64,000 bases of DNA from Nemertoderma westbladi. Lineage: Eukaryota > Xenacoelomorpha > Nemertodermatida > Nemertodermatidae. The stretch covers positions 1-64,000 of the forward strand of contig JAUCBJ010006711.1 of NCBI GenBank assembly GCA_032718475.1, read 5' to 3'. Positions 43,601 to 50,900 of this stretch are shown here, one piece after another; position 1 is the stretch's first letter, and each line of letters starts with the position of its first letter. Both the position numbers and the translations under genes were made by a program. Below the pieces are notes generated by a model. That model was not told the origin of the DNA. It did not search any database and was given only the letters and a program-made list of their open reading frames with translations.

Positions 43601-43891
43601 TCCGCCCCATTCTTCCATCTCACCTTTCTCGAAAGCCTTGTAGGCTCTGTATAGGCTAAGAGCTTCTTTCTTTTCGCGGGTTGACTGATTTGCCTCGTCC
43701 AGCGTAAGTTCAAATACATCGGGTTCAACAACCTTAGGTGGGTAAATGACAGTTTCTCCCGCCTTTGGTCCGGTCATAGCAAACGAATGATATGGATTTG
43801 ATAAAGGATACCCTCCTTCCTGGTAGCGTAGTTGTTGATGGTTCGAACACCTCGCCAATATCGGTTCGGGATTTTCCTTATTCAAACGCAT
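40649..43891 (-). CDS. ORF3 main open segment with three zinc knuckles (nested)
   Basis: 1,080 codons open. The opening residues MRLNKENPEPILARC align with an internal stretch of the outer ORF3, so this ATG is internal to the ancestral protein. GRLASLP lies near residue 100. YMFYDNEGGSHQQSL and HVFSRQRSD are near-invariant between the elements. Near residues 700-765 are CSKCGVAGHHMTKC (CX2CX4HX4C), CGWCGDQGSHTFYTC (CX2CX5HX4C) and CTYCNIKGHRASEC (CX2CX4HX4C), the knuckles typical of single-strand nucleic-acid binding. The end is basic (SFRGRGRARS). A second nucleocapsid-like or RNA-binding protein is the simplest inference. It lies downstream of pol on the same strand. Confidence 0.85.
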   Translation of the reverse strand: MRLNKENPEPILARCSNHQQLRYQEGGYPLSNPYHSFAMTGPKAGETVIYPPKVVEPDVFELTLDEANQSTREKKEALSLYRAYKAFEKGEMEEWGGRLASLPYHWTSHDQTPAKEMTPEVFESINFAQNVIKRLQIASPERTREMQPYSTSTTKPLSTTLNFPISIPVRQDTTYEIPIVDHPEIISNLEFLPAVVFSDMSKIYDLRRHITQKVVYNVPPHIQDFKELDRAGADIAPSNLKGYLTKTIRLWIGTGTFESDTDIAADWQGKVIHFEDDKDIEKIWQPSEELLDEWNRTFRSFQENGYMFYDNEGGSHQQSLTSKTIQIRAADGVLHVFSRQRSDKRMPIPSANTKRHHLITDIVKKMDQACNIDARMLPKMVRNMILDKTVVKIGSGVREDLISDFAGMTDSDDRLPTPYVDTRPLILWSIEQGYFREYNTQKTGTGYISYLLFNWDYKESKRNKYIETYGEGDTPDMSEFESQLKWRGCVYWAITSPPRAVLQYYLAIESSVNVCLIADIVSRTLKRHPLCLGEDHTFHMEGRIHTDVFRRFLEPFYNSDAQCNAFTRAGFSIFRDVYLRCAGSLIERPSMFTLLPYEGERIVEITDESRQTRAPIGHLGDDFEVTTTIADDPLEELLEIERNLPKKSQTEIRQLEATDAIVCIQPSETYQPIDPDDYDYSVGGSARPIGDLIYERVWYPANTMCSKCGVAGHHMTKCSGKHITTTQLICGWCGDQGSHTFYTCWRFMAQCTYCNIKGHRASECQLRDIPYEHESVKLVRKLFDEWEDLADEHVSAQRRRFPMRAHLGFWAVNPQTMMSEGYISAMPQYDELIEVVDILPHDSGFRVVREYLLQIHPDNKNTWNFQKVVNRITYGEFDRFRTEKRNKGAWLTVAWAYRAAFYHKRIRASVFEEEEVLEATNIPATPVAPSARHPREDGQGRIIRVQKVGQQLKKIINIEERKGVEPTIRITRDTVSLPREPIGGSGHTPADQKGAQATLGSASSASRAFPDVLPTVVTTDRSRGIGRGFGMPNRRICEEIVAPSLNVQTKPVTRPTSPISRAKSPVRSFRGRGRARSTKR
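42044..42063 (-). repeat. Palindromic motif copy 17 (nested ORF3), diverged and compensated
   Basis: Sense strand GGCAGACGCGCGCGCCTATC; motif pair 8-13 is G-C instead of T-A. Read as TRAPIG at the site of outer copy 11. Confidence 0.6.
43584..43603 (-). repeat. Palindromic motif copy 18 (nested ORF3)
   Basis: Plus strand GGTAGGCTCGCGAGTCTTCC; GRLASLP. Confidence 0.92.
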
Positions 43892-44163
43892 TTCGCATTT
43901 CGTTGTTCACGCATACAAGAACCGCATTGATAATAAAGTTTATAAACTGAAAATGCTTCCTTGGTTTCTCTATCGTCTCCTCGAGTTCGTCTGTAAAGGT
44001 GCATTCCATCGAATTCATCGCGTACCGCGGGCATAGGTTCGTGCGCCGTTAGGTATTGCATGGTATGATACAAACGACTAATTTCAGTATCGGGGTCTTC
44101 GCTAATATCTCCCGTATCACACAAAGCGTCGTACGGGTAAAGTTCGTTGAAGGTTTTGCGCAA
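43882..44163 (-). CDS. ORF3 N-terminal fragment (nested)
   Basis: 93 codons matching the outer ORF3 (ELYPYDALCD, EDPDTEISRLYHT, MHLYRR, CGSCMREQ). It continues upstream in frame without a Met as far as the first frameshift near 44220, and is cut at its 3' end by the frameshift near 43895. Confidence 0.8.
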   Translation of the reverse strand: MRKTFNELYPYDALCDTGDISEDPDTEISRLYHTMQYLTAHEPMPAVRDEFDGMHLYRRTRGDDRETKEAFSVYKLYYQCGSCMREQRNAKCV

Positions 44164-44726
44164 ACTTTCGATTCTTTCGTTTAATGCATTTTGTCTTCTC
44201 TTTAATACATTTGAGTCATATTTAGTTCTCCGAGTTTCGCTGTACTTTCTGATAATTCTTTTATACCAAATATAGTGTAGTCCTTGGCTCCAAATCTTTC
44301 GAATGGCGCTGCTGCCTCCTCTTGGATATCATATCCCCATCTCGGCTCTCCTTGTATCCCTTTCTCCATAATTAGGGGTGTAGTTACATAATCATTACTA
44401 CTAGAGGGAATACAACAGAGTTTGTAGTTAGTTGTGAGGAGACGTGAGAGTTTCGTCTGCCCTTTGGGCTCGACAACGCTCTAACCTCCTACCCATAGCC
44501 TAAGATCTAGGGTTTCTTTAATGACACGCTGCTTCTTATCTAAAATTTTTTGCCGAAATAAAAACGAATTTGGGCTAAACTGGCCGTGAGTCTAAAATAC
44601 TCACTTTTTGATCCCAAACTATTATCAGAAAATAAGCAGTCAAGAATTAGTAATAAATATAGGGGAGTCTATTATTTGACGTAACTTATTGAAACAAGAC
44701 CGTGTAAAATTTAATTAAAATTTTAA

Positions 44727-44746
44727 GAAAGGCTCGCAAGTCTTCC
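44727..44746 (-). repeat. Palindromic motif copy 19 (nested spacer)
   Basis: Plus strand GAAAGGCTCGCAAGTCTTCC, in the pol-ORF3 spacer like copy 9. Confidence 0.88.
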
Positions 44747-44880
44747 TCTCTTGTTTCTCTAATTTTAAGTTCCACCCGACTGTACCCTGAAATCTATTCA
44801 CTGGAGAAAATTTTAAAAAATTTTCAAATCCAAATGGATTGTCTAAAATTTCGAAAATGTCTCAATATTGTGAGTTCCAA

Positions 44881-44976
44881 GTAGAATTCCATTTCTTATA
44901 CCTACAAATCCCGCTCCTATGTGACACATAAGGGTACTACCCTCAATGTTCACATATAAAGACAATGGAATTCTAC
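44881..44976 (-). ncRNA. Conserved structured RNA element in pol-ORF3 spacer (nested)
   Basis: GTAGAATTCCA and TGGAATTCTAC are perfect 11-bp inverse arms about 95 nt apart end to end, enclosing GGGTAGTACCC, which is itself a small hairpin. The outer element has the same layout, and the arm position that is A-T here is G-C there, a compensatory change. This is probably a cis-acting RNA structure, not an independent gene. Confidence 0.5.
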
Positions 44977-45030
44977 CGCTGTCCTTACTACGGTGTACAG
45001 GTACGTGGAAATCTATTTGTAAACTCCTAA

Positions 45031-47937
45031 TTATTTACTAATATTAGGTGGAGATTTGTAGTCTCCAGACTCGTTACGAGTCTCTTCAAGAAGTACGAGA
45101 CGTTGAGTCGGTCTGTCTACTGTACGACCGTCAATTGTCTGTACCGTCACAGTTCTTGTCACTCCATCCATAGATGGATGTGTGGCTAAAATTACACCTG
45201 TTATCCAGAAGCGTCTTTTTAGATTCACTTCCGCTAACAGCACGTGATCTCCCGGCTTTAATGCGCGGGTGTTATTATACCAAGTTGTTCTGGCAGAAAT
45301 AGAGGGCAAATAATGGTTTTGCCATATTTCCCAGAATTTGTTAGCCAGTAGTTGCGTGATTTTCCACGCTTTTCTACCGTAGCTATCGCTTTCTATTGGA
45401 ATAGAAATAGGCGTCAAAGTTGTCGGTGCCTGCATAAGCAGGTGTGCAGGTGTTAAAGCAAACTGGGATTGTTTGTCATCGGGTACTAATACTATTGGTC
45501 TAGTATTTAGTATTGCCTCGATTTCAACAAACAGTGTCGTCAGTTGGTCGTCTGTCAATATGTGGTTTACTGGAATGACCTTTGCCATTGCCGTTTTGAT
45601 AGATCTAATCAATCTCTCCCAGACTCCACCTCTCCATGGACTATCTGGAGGATTAAACTTCCAAACAATCTTGTGAGGTTGTAGTTCGTTCGAGATTTGA
45701 TCATGATCTAATTTCTTAAAGGCTCTAGCAATCTCATTTCGAGCACCAACAAAGTTTGTCCCTTGGTCTGAGTACAAGCATTTTACTAGTCCGCGTCTAG
45801 CGATAAATCGCCGCAATGCTAGTATAAACGCGTTGGTAGAAAGATCCATCACTCGTTCAATATGAACTGCCCTACTGGACATACATGTGAAAATCAGTCC
45901 CCAGCGTTTTACTAGTATACGTCCACGTTTCGTATGTATGGGACCAAAGCAATCAATTCCAGTCTCTGTAAAAGGTGGTCTGAATGCTTGAAGTCGTGCT
46001 TGTGGGAGTTCACTCATTTCTTGGGTACCTATTCTAGAATGTACCTTTTTACAAATAATACACGTACGTGTCACTGAACTTAACGCTTTACTGGGTCTAA
46101 TTAATACAAATCTTGTACGTAAGTAGGAAAGACAGTGGTGTCTTCCAGCATGTTTCAGATGTAAATGTGCGTCCAGTATCATTGCACGTTGTAGTTCGTG
46201 ATGTTGCGGTATTATTATTGGGTATCTAAAGTTTGTGTTAAAGTCAATGTTTTGAAGCCGAGATTTATGACAAATTAAGCCATTATAAATTATCGGACTC
46301 CAACTCAATATTGGTGACGACTTGATTGGTTGACCTTGATTTATAGATGTGAATTCGCGCGCGAAATATCGCAGTTGGTAATGGCGAATTAATTTAATCT
46401 CACACCTGTCAATCTCAGTCAATGTAAGTCGACGTGTAAAGTCTCGTTTGCCTTTAACGTATTGTACAAAACGTACAATCCACGCTAATTTTCGGCAAAC
46501 GTTTGTCCAAGAGTCTGTTAGGTTTACAATACGGTCGACGTAAGTATTTGTGACGTCATCAGGTAAGTCAATGGAGATTTTGGAAGGTTTTGATTTACTA
46601 GAAGGGCCCACGGGTCCGCCGGTAGGTATTCCCTTGTTGACTGTTGATCCGTCCGGGTCTACAAGTAATTTGTCCTTCTTCGTCTTCTTACCTTGATTGT
46701 CAGTACTTTGTAAGTCGATCGTTAATGGTGGTTTGAACTCTATGGGGTCAGTGGGTTTCGGTAAACTTATTTTTCTGCCGATATTAATCCCAGGTTTCAC
46801 CATAGGTTGCAAGTTCGGTATGTCTCTTGAGCGCAAAGTAACACCTGTATTTACATTAGCGTAGGTACTACCCACATCTGTAATACATGAGGTTTCACCG
46901 TGCTTATGGTTGCTCAAGTGTGTCAAAATTGGTAGTTTGTCAATACAAGGCCGCTCCAATAGGGAAACTGCGGCTTTATTGTTTGTCAATATGTTACTAG
47001 TGTCTAGTAGAACATTTTGTGACATGTCTGGTAAAATGTTTCGCGGAACATCCGGCGAAATATCTAGTGACGTGTCTGGCAAAACGTCTGGTTGACCGTC
47101 TAGTAACGTGTCTGGTGATACGTCTGGTAACGTATCTGGCGATACGTCTGGTAACGTATCTGGCGATACGTCTGGTAACGTATCTGGTTGTTTGTCAATA
47201 GAAGGCCGCTCCAATAGGGAAACTGTGGCTTTACTATTTGTCAGTATGTTACTAGTGTCTGGTGGAACATTTTGTGATATGTCTGGCAAAATGTCTGGTT
47301 GACCGTCTAGCGATATGTCTGGTGTAGAAAGGCTCGCAAGTCTTCCTCTCTTGACCTTTGAAGTTATATCTTTCCATTTCGCCTTCGGTTTTTTCTTGAG
47401 TTTAGCCGCCGTTGTCTTTTTCTTTGCTTTCCCATTCTTTGGTTTCTTGATTTCGGCGTCTTTAGGGATAGTGTTAGACTTGTTGTCATATAGTGGTGGC
47501 CAATTTAGTGTTGATCTTTGTAAGAATTGGGGTCCGTGTTGCCAAAATTCTTTGTTCTCCGGTTTACAGAATTCCTCAGGCATCATTCCTCTTGACGCAA
47601 TATCGGCTGGGTTTTGTGGTCCGGGACAATGTCGCCAATCTTCTTTTATTGAACGGTCTAGAATTTCTGCGCGACGGTTAGCTACGAATGTCTTGAATTC
47701 AAGTGTGTCGTTGTTTATGTAAAATAAAACCAACGTCGCGTCAGTCCAATAAAATATCTGTAAACTTGACTGTAGTTCTCTCTGTATAAGGTTCACAATT
47801 GTGGTTGACAGGGTTGCGGCTTGTAGCTCAGCTCGTGGTGTCGTCATATACTTAGTAGGCATTGTTTTTGCCTTAGAAGTAATGAGCGAAACATCGAATT
47901 CTTCTGAGTCTACTTGTCTGCGCAAGTACGCTGCCAC
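45031..47937 (-). CDS. RNase H end, SPD linker and integrase (nested)
   Basis: 968 codons. Residues 1-140: RNase H (PRAELQAATL, FYWTDATLVLFY, NPADIASRG). Residues ~145-215: Lys-rich linker with GRLASLS from the palindromic motif. Residues ~215-360: PDxLPDVS repeats. Then integrase: an HHCC domain (HHELQRAMILDAH, HHCLSYL, CIICKKV); catalytic Asp in DCFGP (~662), Asp in DQGTNFVGA (~724) and Glu in GGVWERLIRS (~771); DUF5641-type tail (FWEIWQNHYLPS, KPGDHVLLAEVNLKRRFW). The frame starts just after the TAG, 14 codons before this ATG; it is not a separate gene. Confidence 0.92.
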   Translation of the reverse strand: MAAYLRRQVDSEEFDVSLITSKAKTMPTKYMTTPRAELQAATLSTTIVNLIQRELQSSLQIFYWTDATLVLFYINNDTLEFKTFVANRRAEILDRSIKEDWRHCPGPQNPADIASRGMMPEEFCKPENKEFWQHGPQFLQRSTLNWPPLYDNKSNTIPKDAEIKKPKNGKAKKKTTAAKLKKKPKAKWKDITSKVKRGRLASLSTPDISLDGQPDILPDISQNVPPDTSNILTNSKATVSLLERPSIDKQPDTLPDVSPDTLPDVSPDTLPDVSPDTLLDGQPDVLPDTSLDISPDVPRNILPDMSQNVLLDTSNILTNNKAAVSLLERPCIDKLPILTHLSNHKHGETSCITDVGSTYANVNTGVTLRSRDIPNLQPMVKPGINIGRKISLPKPTDPIEFKPPLTIDLQSTDNQGKKTKKDKLLVDPDGSTVNKGIPTGGPVGPSSKSKPSKISIDLPDDVTNTYVDRIVNLTDSWTNVCRKLAWIVRFVQYVKGKRDFTRRLTLTEIDRCEIKLIRHYQLRYFAREFTSINQGQPIKSSPILSWSPIIYNGLICHKSRLQNIDFNTNFRYPIIIPQHHELQRAMILDAHLHLKHAGRHHCLSYLRTRFVLIRPSKALSSVTRTCIICKKVHSRIGTQEMSELPQARLQAFRPPFTETGIDCFGPIHTKRGRILVKRWGLIFTCMSSRAVHIERVMDLSTNAFILALRRFIARRGLVKCLYSDQGTNFVGARNEIARAFKKLDHDQISNELQPHKIVWKFNPPDSPWRGGVWERLIRSIKTAMAKVIPVNHILTDDQLTTLFVEIEAILNTRPIVLVPDDKQSQFALTPAHLLMQAPTTLTPISIPIESDSYGRKAWKITQLLANKFWEIWQNHYLPSISARTTWYNNTRALKPGDHVLLAEVNLKRRFWITGVILATHPSMDGVTRTVTVQTIDGRTVDRPTQRLVLLEETRNESGDYKSPPNISK
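46601..46620 (-). repeat. Palindromic motif copy 20 (nested, before integrase), diverged
   Basis: Plus strand GAAGGGCCCACGGGTCCGCC; counterpart of copy 8 with the same C-G pair, read as GGPVGPS. Confidence 0.6.
46910..47330 (-). repeat. SPD-type coding minisatellite and duplicated blocks (nested)
   Basis: A ~24-bp unit (plus strand ACGTCTGGTAACGTATCTGG) repeats three to four times near 47105-47190, and a longer block encoding TSNILTN...AVSLLERP occurs twice (about 46945-47010 and 47195-47265). It encodes an acidic Pro/Asp-rich linker like that of the outer element, but with a different history of expansion. Confidence 0.85.
47327..47346 (-). repeat. Palindromic motif copy 21 (nested RNase H-integrase linker)
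   Basis: Plus strand GAAAGGCTCGCAAGTCTTCC; read as GRLASLS. No counterpart at this site in the outer element. Confidence 0.88.
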
Positions 47938-47979
47938 ACCAAAGCCGTTGTCACTGGCGTCGGAAAAACAGTGTAATTC

Positions 47980-50900
47980 CTAGTTGTCAGGAAATGTTGT
48001 TTGTAATGGAAAGTAGACTCTGGGTATGGAATAATCCTCTAGCGAAGATAATTCTGCCTCCCAGGTCTTCCATAAGTCCACTTGGTCTGATGAGATCGGC
48101 TCGTCCCATGTCAGTCCATCCTTCCAAATACTGCGCATATAAATGCGGGCTTGCAGTATTATTGGACTGATGAATCCTAATGGATCGAACAATTGGCTCA
48201 ATTTTGACAAGCATGATCTCTTTGTCAGTGTGTTTTCTTGACTGTCCAGTCTCACTTTCACTCGAAAGTTGTCCGTTTTTGGGTCCCAAAAGAGCCCCAA
48301 CACCTTGGTCGTCGGTAGTGGTTCGAACTCTAGGTCTATGTCACCACCTCCACGCTCAGTCGTTCCGAATGAGTCTACTAATTCGGCACTGTTTGAGGCG
48401 AATTTGGTGAGGTTAAAACCTCCGCCCGCTAAGCAGTCCCGTAATTGATGTGCTACTGTTGTAGCACGTTCTACTGTGTCGCTAGCACGTTCTACTGTGT
48501 CGCAACTCTGTAAACCGTCGTCGACGTAAAAGTCACGCTCCACAATCCTAATTATCTCTGGGTCATATAAATGTTTCTGATCCCTAGCGGCTTGTTTTAG
48601 GGCGTACATCGTACAGTTTGGGCTGTCTCTGGCACCGAAAACGCGAACTTGCATTTGGTAAGTCGCCGGTGGTAGACTTAAGTCTCCTTCCGGATACCAG
48701 AGGAACCTCAAACTGTCTCTGTCTTGCTCTAACGCTCTCACTTGGTGAAACATAGCTTCAACGTCACAAGTAAAAGCTACTTGACGCTGACGGAAGCGCA
48801 TAATCACCCCCATAAGATAATTATTCATGTTTGGTCCATCCATCAATTCGCTATTGAGGGACATTCCCTCAAACAGAGCCGCACAGTCATTGACTACGCG
48901 TACTTTGTCTGGTTTGTCGGGGTGTCTCACATAGTGATGTGGCAGGTAGTATGTCTGGTTAGTCACTATCTCTGGGTTAGTCATTCGGATAGCGTATCCC
49001 TTAGTCAAATACGTCTCCATCTGAGTGTTGTACTGCAGATGGGCTTTCTCGTCCCTTAATAGACGTTGCCGTATTGAGTGTAGACGTCTTAGAGCCAGTG
49101 GATAGTTATTTATGAGTTTAGGACTTTGGCTACGCCATAACATCCCTACCTCATAATGTCCGTCTTTCGTCTGGCGGATAGTATCTTCCATGATCCTCAA
49201 AGATTGTTTCTCTTGTTCCGACATACATGGTTCGTAGCTACCAGGTTCAGCTGTATCTTGTTCTAACCACCTGATAGTCTTCTCCGTTAATTCTTTGTCC
49301 AATACAGCTTGTTCCAATTGATGATTTCTCAACGCGTCATCATCGATATCGACGGGCATTGTTGAGGTTGTTGGGGTAGGTAGACTCGCAAGCCTTCCGG
49401 CGTTATCATCTGTCGTCGATGGAATCTCTAGCTGACTCGTCTTCTCCCCAAGTTCTAAACTCACCTGGTGAATTAGCTGCTCCTTGTGACTTATCATACT
49501 AGTTACACGTCTGTCATGTTTTGTATGTAAGGTAGTATGGTCCACGTCGCGTGAAAAGGAATGAATTGAATTTGTAGTTAATAAACTACATGTACTTTGT
49601 ACATCGTCTTCCTCGTCACTTATGTCCAGTGTGCGCACAGGCGCTCGAGTATACCACCCTATCGGCGTTCTACAGGCGTATGCGTTTCCTGCTACGACTG
49701 CCGATGGTCTGGTTTCCCACACTTGATGTAGGTTGAATTGGTCTGTCCCGATCAGCATGGCTACCGATCTATAATTGACAGGACATTCAGGTACACCAAG
49801 GTGTCTGAAATACTTACGGTCCTCCAAGGATTGTTCTGGGACCGGACCTAGTAGGTTACTAAAGTCTTTGGTGGCCGCAAAAGTCAAATCCTTGAAGGGT
49901 AACAAAGACCTCTCCTTTTCGCTGTGTTGCGATTTAGGAAGAAGAGAGTCTAAGTTTAACTTGACTCGTGTCACTGGTATTGCACGTTGTCCGTGCATAC
50001 TACTTACGGTATAGCTGACGCGCTTACCTTGTTTGAGATCCGTCACTACGTCAGCTATCTGTTCATCCACGTAGCTGTGAGATGAGGCTGAATCCAGGAT
50101 AGCGTAGATTCTCTTGCTCCCCTTTGTGCCAGTAATCTTAATCGGAATTACACTGAATCCCTTCAGTTGGTCAGTCGTCAGAAGCGCGATCGATGGTTGT
50201 TCGTCTCCATCAGAATATACGTCGTCGTCTTCTGACTCTTCATCCGACGATCCGGATTGTTCTGAGAAGCAATCCTTTATATGTGTCACAAAGGTTGGAG
50301 TCGTTTTCGATTCTCGATTTCTGTAGGCCGCATCACATCTCGCTGCTGCTTCCGGGTGTTCCCTGGCGAAGCGTTTTGTCGGTGTGTGGCTGTCTGTGTG
50401 GAGCAGACCGTCGTGGTTGCGTCCACAGGATGGACAAGTGTCGGTATTTGGGCAATCTTTACGGACGTGTCCGTGTCGCGTACACCGCCAACAAGAGTCC
50501 AATGGCCGTATCTGCAGCCGTCGTTCTTCTGAGTTTAACTCGCGAAACTGTTGACAACCTCTCAACTTATGACCGATATACCGCTTGCCTAAATGCTCGC
50601 AGTATTGGCAGCCGCTGAAGTCTGCACTGAGTTGCTGTCTAGTCTGCTTTATCCCAATGGGCGCAGATACCCTACTACTGTCCGAGAATTGTCGTGATTC
50701 CGTCGGTGTGGCGTAAGTGGCCGTCTTGGTGGATGTTGTCTGGGGTTTTTGTCGGTTTGAAGATGGCAAGGTGATTCCTTCTGCCACGATGTGCTGGTCA
50801 GTGTAGTTGGATCGAGTTTCTACAACTGCTTCCCTGGATATCAAAAGGTACACATCCTCCAGTTTTAAGAATCCACCCCGCTCTTCCCGCTGGTATTCGA

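Larger units (their letters stand above)
40649..44369 (-). pseudogene. Nested element ORF3 (third protein, frameshifted)
   Basis: The full ancestral frame begins at ATG 44369 (MEKG..., matching the outer MEKM... start) and ends at 40649. Comparison with the outer copy shows two frameshifts: one near 44205-44225, after STAKLGELN, and one near 43895, after REQRNA, where AATGCGAAATGCG suggests a small duplication. About 1,230 codons in all. Features: conserved N-terminus (ALCD, EDPDTEI, LYHT, DEFDGMHLYRR); one palindromic motif (GRLASLP); three zinc knuckles; an Arg/Gly/Ser-rich end. No signal peptide and no transmembrane segment, so not an envelope. I do not recognise the family. Confidence 0.8.
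44370..45030 (-). other. Spacer between gag-pol and ORF3 (nested), with 3' splice site
   Basis: Non-coding. From the gag-pol side it contains the conserved stem 44976-44881, one palindromic-motif copy (44727-44746) and, 31 nt before the ORF3 ATG, TTGTATTCCCTCTAG (AG at 44402-44401), a good acceptor followed by TAG as in the outer element. I infer that ORF3 is made from a spliced mRNA. Confidence 0.5.

Noticed and set aside
40649-44369. ORF3 as a retroviral envelope gene
   Set aside because: No signal peptide, transmembrane segment or glycoprotein features; it has zinc knuckles instead.
47315-47722. 135-codon plus-strand frame and other long antisense frames over gag-pol
   Set aside because: Shadows of the minus-strand polyprotein, with no independent conservation in the outer element.
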